Shown here piece by piece: positions 7,101 through 13,364 of a DNA stretch of 15,652 nucleotides (positions within the stretch are counted from its first letter, which is position 1; each line of letters starts with the position of its first letter). The translations under genes and the position numbers were made by a program. Source of the DNA: CAZFQG01 sp964520785 (GTDB lineage: Bacteria; Planctomycetota; Planctomycetia; Pirellulales; Thermoguttaceae). Location of the stretch: positions 1 to 15,652 of the forward strand of contig CAZFQG010000154.1 in NCBI GenBank assembly GCA_964520785.1, in the 5' to 3' direction. The notes under the pieces were generated by a model, which was not told the origin of the DNA, ran no database searches, and saw only the letters and a program-made list of their open reading frames with translations.

Positions 7101-7195
7101 CCCACATTTCATTACAGATTTTGCGGTCGGTATCGTTGACAAGGGCTAGGCAGGGAAGTTAAGATAGGATTCGTGGACTGACATCCGTGTTGGTA

Positions 7196-7225
7196 TTGTT
7201 TGACTTGTACTGAATTAGGTAACAT
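7196..7225 (+). promoter_or_regulatory. Possible promoter of the second PEP-CTERM gene
   Basis: TTGTTT (7196-7201), an 18-base spacer and TAACAT (7220-7225) form a weak promoter. A better -35, TTGACT (7200-7205), lies only 14 bases from that -10. The stretch TTGACTTGT is shared with the stronger promoter of the first paralogue (5994-6002). Confidence 0.3.
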
Positions 7226-7237
7226 CAATGGTAATTA

Positions 7238-7316
7238 GTTTCGTCCGGGCTTGACCGGTATCCGCCGTGACAGGAAACTCGTGGTGCGCTAGTGCGATGC
7301 ACGGGAAGGACGAAAC
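7238..7316 (+). promoter_or_regulatory. Structured leader of the second PEP-CTERM gene
   Basis: GTTTCGTCC (7238-7246) and GGACGAAAC (7308-7316) are perfectly complementary over 9 bp and enclose 61 bases. Inside, CGTG (7280-7283) pairs with CACG (7300-7303) and CGC (7287-7289) with GCG (7294-7296), with a TAGT loop. A CCGG-GCTTGA-CCGG hairpin (7245-7258) shares two bases with the outer stem. The domain ends 17 bases before the Shine-Dalgarno. It looks like a multi-helix cis-acting RNA of no class I know. Confidence 0.45.
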
Positions 7317-7343
7317 GGAAAAATGCATCAAAGAGGAGGTTCG

Positions 7344-7994
7344 ATGAAAATCTCATTCTCTTGGTTTGTCGCGTGTGTCGTGGTCTGTTGTGCCGTTTCG
7401 GCGAACGCGGGCCCGTTGAACGTGACTGGAGCGTCCCTTGATTCGCTCCTGGGTGGTGGCGTGACGCAGGTCGGTTCGACGGTCGTCACGGACGTAAACG
7501 GAGGAAGCCTTTGGGCTTCCGTCACCAGCGCCTCGTACACGGGTGATAATGGGCTCTATGCTTACGTTTACCAGTTAGAGAACACCGGCGATTTCGGGGA
7601 TTCTTCGATCGACGCGTACACTATTTTCCCGTTTTGGGGTGCGACGGAGAACACGCAGTTGGGTTATCTGACCAGCCTCGACGGTTTGGGCGGTGATTTC
7701 ATGGCGGGTGGAGGTTTGCCGTACGAGATCGCGTACGTCGACCTTCCGATCAATGGCCCGATCGTCACCTTCTACTATCCGAAGGACGAGGTATTGCAGA
7801 TTGCTCCCGGCGCGTACGGAAACGCCATTTACGTGCTCAGCAGCCTGGAACCGGGACTTACCACAGGCAACGTCATTGACGGCTCGATTGGTTCGGGTCC
7901 CGTTGTGGGGCCGGTGCCGGAGCCGACAACGGCTTTGAATATCGTACTGGGTTTTCTGGGAGCGGGATTGCTGGCACGGAGGCGTCGCCGTTAG
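7344..7994 (+). CDS. Exported PEP-CTERM protein, second of three paralogues
   Basis: This 216-residue protein starts at the ATG at 7344, four bases after AGGAGG (7334-7339). An earlier in-frame ATG at 7323 would spoil the signal peptide. The signal peptide covers about residues 1-22 (ending ANA). The tag at the C-terminus has PEP at 192-194, a hydrophobic helix and five arginines. It is the closest relative of the first paralogue: both share LLGG, YTGDNGL (65-71), an aromatic-rich IFPFWGA, PGAYGNAIYV and NVIDG (176-180). The product is expected at the cell surface or in the extracellular matrix after exosortase processing. It follows its own structured leader and is separated by 93 bases from the third copy, with which it may be co-transcribed. 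The molecular function is unknown. Confidence 0.9.
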   Translation: MKISFSWFVACVVVCCAVSANAGPLNVTGASLDSLLGGGVTQVGSTVVTDVNGGSLWASVTSASYTGDNGLYAYVYQLENTGDFGDSSIDAYTIFPFWGATENTQLGYLTSLDGLGGDFMAGGGLPYEIAYVDLPINGPIVTFYYPKDEVLQIAPGAYGNAIYVLSSLEPGLTTGNVIDGSIGSGPVVGPVPEPTTALNIVLGFLGAGLLARRRRR

Positions 7995-7999
7995 CCCAG

Positions 8000-8033
8000 G
8001 TTGGTCGTGGCGCGTTTTCCGAGTACGGCCAAC
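8000..8033 (+). promoter_or_regulatory. Hairpin between the second and third PEP-CTERM genes
   Basis: GTTGGTCGT (8000-8008) pairs with ACGGCCAAC (8025-8033): nine pairs including one G-U, with a 16-base loop. It begins five bases after the stop codon of the second paralogue. No T run follows, so it is not an intrinsic terminator. It may be an mRNA-stabilising or processing structure, or a leader element for the third gene. Confidence 0.4.
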
Positions 8034-8087
8034 GCGATCACAGGTGAATGTGCATTATTATTTGATATCAGTGAAGAGGGAATCGCG

Positions 8088-8771
8088 ATGAGAAAGCTTT
8101 CGGTAATAATCGGCTCGGCCGTTCTAGCGTTGGGGCTCTGTAGCCAGGGGTTTGGTGGAGCCGTCGTCCTGGAAACGGATCTCCTTCCGAATCTGCTCGG
8201 GGGAACGCCGGTGGATCTTTCGGGAATGGTCGTGTCGGACGTGAGCGACACGGTGGTCCAGTCCGAGATTTACAACCGGGTCTATACCGGTCCGAATGGT
8301 TTGTACGTATATCTGTACCAGTTGAATAACACCGGCACGGTAGCCGAAGGATCGCATTCGTTGGAGCGGTTGACGCTCGCGCCGTTCAAGGGAGCCGGCT
8401 CCTATCTGGGCGTGGATTATGGAATTGGCTACCTGTCCGGTTTGGATGGAACGGATGGATTTCTCGATGACGGGGTTCTCCCGGAACCGAATGGTTTCTT
8501 CACGGAAGACACGGCTTCGACGGAAGTCAGCTTCAACTTCCGCAAGTGGAAGGGTTTCCAGATTGAGCCCGGGGAGCACACGAAGGTGCTCTATGTCGTG
8601 ACGCCGATCACTTATGAAGAAAACCTCATTTATGCGAACGTAATCGATGGGATTGTCGTTGCGGGTCGCGTGCTCGGTCCACATCCCAACGCGGTAATCC
8701 CCGAGCCCACGGCCATCGCGCTATTGATCTCGGTGATCGGATTGGTCTGCGTCGGACGATTCCGCCGGTAG
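8088..8771 (+). CDS. Exported PEP-CTERM protein, third of three paralogues
   Basis: This 227-residue protein starts at the ATG at 8088, seven bases after GAAGAGGG (8073-8080). The frame is open further upstream but without a better start. Residues 1-24 are a signal peptide. The C-terminal tag has PEP at 205-207, a hydrophobic helix and RFRR. It is the most divergent of the three. It keeps LLGG, YTGPNGL (66-72), the following YLYQLNNTG, EPGEHTKVLYV and NVIDG (184-188). It replaces the aromatic IFP-WGA segment with LAPFKGA and inserts about ten residues before the tag. Divergence suggests an older duplication or a changed ligand. It is the last gene before a strong terminator. The molecular function is unknown. 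Confidence 0.9.
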   Translation: MRKLSVIIGSAVLALGLCSQGFGGAVVLETDLLPNLLGGTPVDLSGMVVSDVSDTVVQSEIYNRVYTGPNGLYVYLYQLNNTGTVAEGSHSLERLTLAPFKGAGSYLGVDYGIGYLSGLDGTDGFLDDGVLPEPNGFFTEDTASTEVSFNFRKWKGFQIEPGEHTKVLYVVTPITYEENLIYANVIDGIVVAGRVLGPHPNAVIPEPTAIALLISVIGLVCVGRFRR

Positions 8772-8863
8772 TTGGAGCGAGGCTTTCTCCGGTAAAGATT
8801 CCTCTCGGATATCTGTTGTTCGCAGAGCCGGCGGGACATGATTCGGTATACTTGACTACTATG

Positions 8864-8896
8864 CCCGAGTGGCCGTATGCGGCCCTCGGGTTTTTT
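8864..8896 (+). terminator. Intrinsic terminator after the PEP-CTERM triplet
   Basis: CCCGAG (8864-8869) pairs with CTCGGG (8885-8890), and GGCCG (8871-8875) with CGGCC (8880-8884). There is a single bulged T and a TATG loop. Six T follow directly (8891-8896). It lies 92 bases after the stop of the third paralogue. Confidence 0.93.
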
Positions 8897-9006
8897 GTTT
8901 GCCTGCGAGGCCGCGATGGGGTTTTTGGTTTCCCCGGCGGATTGGGGTTGTCTCTATCCGAGGGCGATTCTCGGAACGGTCCCGCATTGCCGAGGGTCGC
9001 GTATTA

Positions 9007-9035
9007 TTGACATTCCCGATTCCCGCGTCGACAAT
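9007..9035 (+). promoter_or_regulatory. Sigma-70-like promoter of the Tat isomerase-like gene
   Basis: A consensus -35 TTGACA (9007-9012) is followed by a 17-base spacer and GACAAT (9030-9035). Transcription would begin near 9042, about 80 bases before the ATG at 9122. A small CCGAG/CTCGG hairpin lies upstream. The rest of 8897-9006 holds nothing else I can name. Confidence 0.6.
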
Positions 9036-9121
9036 AGATTCTGTACCGCTTCGCTTGCCCGTGCGAGGCGCCGTCTGATCCTACACCCACGCATTGTGTT
9101 CATACCTGGAGGACTACGTCG

Positions 9122-10588
9122 ATGTGTGAATCTTGTTCCGGCGGCCTGAATCGCCGCGAGTTCATCGCCACCAGTGCTTTGTCCGCCGTCGCACTTGCCG
9201 CCGCGTCGGCACCCGGAGAAGAGACCTCGTTGCCCGCCTTTCCTTCGATCGAAAAGAAGCCGGCTCGCGTCGTGGCCGCATTTCTGTTTCCTCCGCTCGA
9301 GTTAGTCGAGGCCGGGAAACTCGAGGACAGTTGGGCGCCGCATCGCTGGTCGACCTGGCCGGGCAATCAATTTCAGCCCGAGGCGCAACGGAAGAAGTTC
9401 GTCGCGGAAATCGCGAGGATGGCTGAAAAGATCGGCGTGACCGTGGAATTCGTTTCCGGCTCGCTCTACACGACCGCCGCGGTTGGCGAGTTTATCTCGA
9501 TGGTGAACGATGCCAAGCCGGACGCGGTCCTGGTGGTGAACTTCTGGAACACTTTTTCGAAGTGGGCATTCCAGATTACGCAGGAAGTCGGCGTCCCCTC
9601 GATCGTTTATCACGCTGTCGGTGCGAATCATCAGCTTCCTCCGAAAGACCTCAGGGAGGCCGAGGGAGTCTATTACATCCACTCCATAGAGAACTGGGAG
9701 GAGATCGACCGGGCTCTCCGCGCGGTGCATGCCAAGACAATGCTCTCGCAAAGCCGCATGATCCGCGTGGGACCCTATAACGAGGTGGTCGAATCCGTCG
9801 ATCCGCGACTGGGCTTCCAGGTCGTGGCGATTCCGGCGGCCGAATACAATGCGCTTTTCGATTCGATCGTGGTGGACGAGTCGCTCAACAGCCGGGCCGC
9901 CGCGTTCGGATCCGCGGCAACGAAAATCGCCGACGTCACCGAACATTATCTTCGCGAGGCGTTCCGCGCCGATCAGACCGTCAACCGTTTGCTTTCGCGT
10001 TACGGAGCCGACGCGATTACGATCCGTTGCCTCATGCTCGAGGAACGAAAGCCGTGCATCAGTTTCTCCATCAATAACGGCGGCTTGACTCCGTGCGGGT
10101 GCGAAAACGATTACAACGCGACACAGACACTCATGCTCGGTCGCCTGCTCTTCGAGCGGGGCGGTTTTCAGCACAATCCCGAGTTCGACACCAGCCGCAA
10201 CCAGTATTTCGCCTCGCATTGCACGTGCGCCACCAAGCTTCTCGGACCGGACGGCCCGGAGCAGGAGTACTGGATTCGCCCCTTCTTTCATCAATTGCCG
10301 AAAATGGCCGCGCTCGACGTTCAATGGGCCCCGGGCACGCCCGTCTTCATGGCGAAGTGCGAACCCGAAGCAATTCATTGCTGGACCGGGGCGGTAGAGT
10401 GCTCTCCGACGTCGCCGCCGACCGGCGGTTGCGCGACGAGGGTGCTGGTCAATATCGACAAGGTGGACGATATTTGCACGATCTATCCAGGTCCGCATCC
10501 AATCCTCTACCGCGGGACGCCCGAGGAGGCCAGACGGCTGAAGGCGTTCGCGAAACTGTATTCGATTCCACTCAAAGGAAACGTGTGA
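9122..10588 (+). CDS. Tat-exported protein with fucose/arabinose-isomerase-like fold
   Basis: This 488-residue protein starts nine bases after a GGAGG site. Residues 1-31 carry a twin-arginine signal (NRREFIATSAL, arginines 11-12). A Cys pair precedes it (CESC, 2-5), which is unusual. The body resembles the L-fucose/L-arabinose isomerase family. There is an N-terminal Rossmann-like half with VLVVNFWNTF (about 137-146). In the C-terminal half, NNGGLTPCGCEND (318-330) runs into YNATQTLML, matching the family's metal-site region CEGD..GA.TM. It continues with SHCTCATKLLGP (365-376), equivalent to the usual HC motif. Isomerases of this fold interconvert aldoses and ketoses in the cytoplasm. The Tat signal puts this one outside the inner membrane or on its surface, so true isomerase activity is doubtful. 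A TIM-barrel sugar-isomerase-like gene follows, suggesting a shared sugar pathway. The family assignment is fairly sure, the substrate unknown. Confidence 0.8.
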   Translation: MCESCSGGLNRREFIATSALSAVALAAASAPGEETSLPAFPSIEKKPARVVAAFLFPPLELVEAGKLEDSWAPHRWSTWPGNQFQPEAQRKKFVAEIARMAEKIGVTVEFVSGSLYTTAAVGEFISMVNDAKPDAVLVVNFWNTFSKWAFQITQEVGVPSIVYHAVGANHQLPPKDLREAEGVYYIHSIENWEEIDRALRAVHAKTMLSQSRMIRVGPYNEVVESVDPRLGFQVVAIPAAEYNALFDSIVVDESLNSRAAAFGSAATKIADVTEHYLREAFRADQTVNRLLSRYGADAITIRCLMLEERKPCISFSINNGGLTPCGCENDYNATQTLMLGRLLFERGGFQHNPEFDTSRNQYFASHCTCATKLLGPDGPEQEYWIRPFFHQLPKMAALDVQWAPGTPVFMAKCEPEAIHCWTGAVECSPTSPPTGGCATRVLVNIDKVDDICTIYPGPHPILYRGTPEEARRLKAFAKLYSIPLKGNV

Positions 10589-10652
10589 AAGGAACGGAGC
10601 CCCGCGGCGGCGGAACCGCGAAAGAAAACCCTCCTGCCTCACCAAATCGAAA

Positions 10653-10670
10653 CCGGGCGGGCCGCCCCGG
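10653..10670 (+). other. GC-rich hairpin between the two Tat-signal genes
   Basis: CCGGG and CCCGG arms pair around a short inner stem with a bulged C. A run of five T follows 17 bases later (10685-10689). It is too far for a standard terminator but could attenuate read-through into the next gene. Confidence 0.3.
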
Positions 10671-10734
10671 CGCTTGTCGTCCCTTTTTCTACTGCGATTT
10701 CGATCCATTTTTTTCATGGAAAGGCTGTGTGATT

Positions 10735-11622
10735 ATGAGAGTACTTCAGCGCCGACAATTCGTGAAGACCGCCTCGGCCGCGCTGGCCGTGGGAAGCCTT
10801 CTCCCCCGCGCGCGAGCGGGTGAACTTGCCGACGGCGCTCCCAACGCCGCCAAGATCGGGTGGCGACTGGGAGTTCAGGCCTACAGTTTCAACCGGTTCA
10901 CGTTCGAGGAATCGCTCCAGAAGAGCGGCGCGATGGGGCTTAAAGTCATTGAAGCGTACCCGGGTCAGCAATTGTCCAAGGCGAACGAGACTCGAGTCGG
11001 TGAAGGCATGAGCGCCGCCGAACGCGACGCGATGAGGAAGCTCCTGGACGACCACGGCATTCAGCTCGTCAATTATGGATGCTGTGGATTGCCCAACGAC
11101 GAGTCAGCCAGCCGCAAGGTCTTCGAATTCGCGAAGGAGATGGGAATCGAAACTCTCGTTTCCGAGCCTCCTTTCGAAGCGTTCGATCTTTTGGACAAGC
11201 TGTGTGGAGAGTATGAGATCAATCTCGCGATTCACAATCATCCCAAGCCCTCGCGATACTGGAACTACGAGACGGTTCTTGAAATGTGCAAGGATCGAAG
11301 CCCGCGGGTTGGCGCGTGTTGCGATACGGGCCACTGGGCGCGTTCGGGGATCTCCGGAGTCGAGGCATTGAAAGCGCTCGAGGGGCGCATCATCTCCTTC
11401 CATTTCGGAGACTTGAACGAATTCGGACGCCGCGACGCGCACGACGTCCCCTGGGGGACCGGCAAGTGCGATACCGACGGAATGCTCGCGGAAGTGTACC
11501 GGCAAAAGATAGAGGCCGTCTTCTCGATCGAGTATGAGCACAACTGGCTGAACAACGCTCCCGAGATGGCCGAGTGCGTTAAGTACTTCGATAAGGTCGC
11601 GGCGAGACTCGCGTCCTCGTGA
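10735..11622 (+). CDS. Tat-exported xylose-isomerase-like TIM-barrel protein
   Basis: This 295-residue protein has a Tat signal at residues 1-28 (QRRQFVKTASAALAVG, arginines 6-7, cleavage after ARA). The rest fits the AP-endonuclease-2/xylose-isomerase-like TIM barrel. Likely metal ligands occur in order: Glu144 (VSEPP), His167 (AIHNHP), Asp197 with His200 (CDTGHW), His223 (SFHFGDL) and Glu266 (SIEYEH). Members include sugar-phosphate isomerases, epimerases and inosose dehydratases. Many exported ones in planctomycetes sit in sugar-degradation loci. The ATG at 10735 has only a weak site (GAAAGG). A GTG two codons earlier is possible. It lies 146 bases after the isomerase-like gene on the same strand and may be expressed with it. 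It converges on the membrane-protein gene with a 61-base gap. The reaction cannot be named from sequence. Confidence 0.85.
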   Translation: MRVLQRRQFVKTASAALAVGSLLPRARAGELADGAPNAAKIGWRLGVQAYSFNRFTFEESLQKSGAMGLKVIEAYPGQQLSKANETRVGEGMSAAERDAMRKLLDDHGIQLVNYGCCGLPNDESASRKVFEFAKEMGIETLVSEPPFEAFDLLDKLCGEYEINLAIHNHPKPSRYWNYETVLEMCKDRSPRVGACCDTGHWARSGISGVEALKALEGRIISFHFGDLNEFGRRDAHDVPWGTGKCDTDGMLAEVYRQKIEAVFSIEYEHNWLNNAPEMAECVKYFDKVAARLASS

Positions 11623-11683
11623 AATCAAGATGCCCCGGACGGCGAGAAAGACGAAGGAAACGCGTTATTCGGGAAACGCCCCG

Positions 11684-13138
11684 CTACCAAATCGTGCAGA
11701 GCAACACCTCCATCACCCCCGTCTGAGCCGCCTGAAGGCTAAACGCGGTGAGGGCCAGCTGGCGGAAATCGGAAGCGTTCGAATCGAGACGGCGAACCGC
11801 TGAAATGGCCAATAGGGGGACGAAGAACAACCAAATACGTTCCACCTCCAGTGTATAGAGCGGCAAGGCGGCCGTGAGGAAGAGTGTCGCCGCGAAGCAC
11901 CACGCGAACAGGTCGACCGTGCGCCGACCGCCGTTCGCGGTGTCCGCCGCATCCCCATTCTCGCGGGCAAATGCCGGGGTCGTTAGCGGAAGCGCGACGC
12001 ACGCGACACCCGAGCCGAATCCGAAGGCGACCACGTTCGCGATCGTCAAATGAAGGTGCTGCCGGAGGGTTTCGTGCCCGCCGCCGGACATGATGGCGCG
12101 ATGTTGGTCGACCGCGGCCTGGAGAACCTCGATCAGATGATAGCCGCAACATGCCGCGAGGATTCCATAAAAACATAGGGCCGCGACGGCCGACGCGAAG
12201 AGCGTCTTCGTGGTGGAGGCGAAGTGCGTTCGGTCAAGGAACAGGGTGGCCAGCCACACGATGACGGCCCACAGGGCGAGAATCGCGGCGGAGAAGGTGA
12301 AGAAGGCGGCCAATGACGCGGCCAGCCCACCGAGGATGCCGAAAGACCAAGAGTGCTCTCGTCTTCCCGACCAAAGGAAATAGAAGGTCCAGGCAAAGAA
12401 GACGAAGAAGACGGCATCCATACAGGTAGCCGTGAATAAAACCACGTTCGGCGCGGTGAGAAAGAGAAACGTGGCCAGGATTGCGCGCCGCCGGCCGAGA
12501 AGGTCCCGCGACTGCAGAAAGACGGCCGGAACACCCAACGCGGCGAAGAGTATCGTCGCCACCGAAGCCGCCTCCGGACCGCCCGCGACGGCCTTTTCGA
12601 CCGTCCAAAGGAACAACACCGCTCCCGGCGGATGCGTACGGCAGTGGTCCGGCAGGATCGGCAGGATTTGGGCATACTCCCGCAAAAACGCGCGCGGCGA
12701 ATCGACGTGCTTGACCCCGCCGATGTAATCGGTGTCTTCGAGAAGTCGGAACGGCCGCCACAGCCGGCTTATCCCGCCGTCGATCATCGCGACCGCGACG
12801 ACAACCGCCAGAAACCAGAGCGTCAGTCTGGCGACGAGACATGTCTCGGACATCATCCCGTCGGTAGTCCGCTCCAGCAGTCTCCACAACGACCTTCCCG
12901 CGAGCATCAAGACGGCCGCGGCGATCAGCAGGCCCGTCTTCCAATGAACGTCGACGTAGGCGTACAGTGGAACGAGCCGGTACACCTTCGTCCCCGGACC
13001 AACCGCTCCAAGTGTCAGATCGGTGTACAGCATGAGACCGCGGAGGATGAGGTGATACGTCAGAAACAGGGCCACTAACCCAATGGCGACGAGGATCAAT
13101 CGCCGGGTATTCCGCGTTGTTTGAGAAGATGACGTCAT
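11684..13138 (-). CDS. Polytopic membrane protein, GT-C glycosyltransferase-like
   Basis: This 484-residue protein has about eleven to thirteen hydrophobic segments, for example 12-33, 66-81, 104-120, 194-209, 241-256, 264-301, 314-330, 366-388, 410-428 and 435-448. It has a hydrophilic first large loop (about 125-170) containing DTDY and RTHPPG. The HPPG element and the late EVERIWLFFVPLL motif are typical of membrane proteins distantly related to the family 39 mannosyltransferases, which use lipid-linked sugars. It may glycosylate a lipid or exported protein; the donor and acceptor are unknown. I chose the ATG at 13138. It has no clear Shine-Dalgarno, but a good extended -10 (13189-13184) lies just upstream. 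A longer version from TTG at 13285 would add a Cys-rich 49-residue N-terminus, would have no ribosome site and would start upstream of that promoter. Confidence 0.75.
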   Translation of the reverse strand: MTSSSQTTRNTRRLILVAIGLVALFLTYHLILRGLMLYTDLTLGAVGPGTKVYRLVPLYAYVDVHWKTGLLIAAAVLMLAGRSLWRLLERTTDGMMSETCLVARLTLWFLAVVVAVAMIDGGISRLWRPFRLLEDTDYIGGVKHVDSPRAFLREYAQILPILPDHCRTHPPGAVLFLWTVEKAVAGGPEAASVATILFAALGVPAVFLQSRDLLGRRRAILATFLFLTAPNVVLFTATCMDAVFFVFFAWTFYFLWSGRREHSWSFGILGGLAASLAAFFTFSAAILALWAVIVWLATLFLDRTHFASTTKTLFASAVAALCFYGILAACCGYHLIEVLQAAVDQHRAIMSGGGHETLRQHLHLTIANVVAFGFGSGVACVALPLTTPAFARENGDAADTANGGRRTVDLFAWCFAATLFLTAALPLYTLEVERIWLFFVPLLAISAVRRLDSNASDFRQLALTAFSLQAAQTGVMEVLLCTIW

Positions 13139-13183
13139 GGGCAGTTTGGCTTCGCGGCAGGTATCACAAAAACCGACGTCGCC

Positions 13184-13189
13184 ATTGTA
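13184..13189 (-). promoter_or_regulatory. Extended -10 promoter of the membrane-protein gene
   Basis: The minus strand reads TGC-TACAAT, an extended -10 with five of six consensus bases. The -35 is poor (TTCACC at 18 bases), which extended -10 promoters tolerate. Transcription would start near 13177, about 39 bases before the ATG at 13138. Confidence 0.5.
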
Positions 13190-13273
13190 GCACTTGGAAT
13201 GCCAGGGGGTGAAGTCGCATTTCGGACGATTTCGCGAATCTTGCAAGGCATGGAGTGCTTTCTCTTTGAATTC

Positions 13274-13302
13274 TTGACTTTCCAAGACCGGTTTGATAAT
13301 GG
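13274..13302 (+). promoter_or_regulatory. Promoter of the Asp-box protein gene
   Basis: TTGACT (13274-13279), a 17-base spacer and TAATGG (13297-13302) preceded by TGA, an extended -10 feature. A shifted reading, GATAAT at 13295-13300, gives a 15-base spacer. The start site would be near 13309, which excludes the ATG codons at 13293 and 13299 as translation starts. Confidence 0.55.
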
Positions 13303-13364
13303 TAAAGTGTAGTGTGTCATTGATATCCTGGGGTGTCCCCCTTCATACTCAAGCGAGGAAGCCT

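Larger units (their letters stand above)
6806..7343 (+). other. Intergenic region between the first and second PEP-CTERM genes
   Basis: A 538-base gap. It contains a perfect 11-bp palindrome at 7075-7100, a possible promoter around 7196-7225 and a structured leader at 7238-7316. Open frames exist on both strands between 6778 and 7149, but neither has a ribosome site. Both read FFTP...GVK where they cross the palindrome, as any palindrome would force, so I do not call a gene. Confidence 0.6.

Noticed and set aside
6855..7142. 95-codon minus-strand frame (and an overlapping plus-strand frame 6778-7149)
   Set aside because: No ribosome site on either strand, and the shared FFTP...GVK peptide arises from the palindrome itself.
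9302..10717. Minus-strand open frame of 471 codons
   Set aside because: Shadow of the Tat isomerase-like gene, whose signal peptide, ribosome site and conserved motifs are on the plus strand.
10093..10734. Upstream extension of the TIM-barrel frame overlapping the isomerase-like gene
   Set aside because: It is out of frame with the real isomerase-like gene there; the TIM-barrel protein begins with its Tat signal at 10735.
13293..13364. N-terminal extension of the Asp-box protein from ATG 13293
   Set aside because: It overlaps the promoter -10 region, lacks a ribosome site and would bury the signal peptide; GTG 13365 has GAGGA at the right distance.
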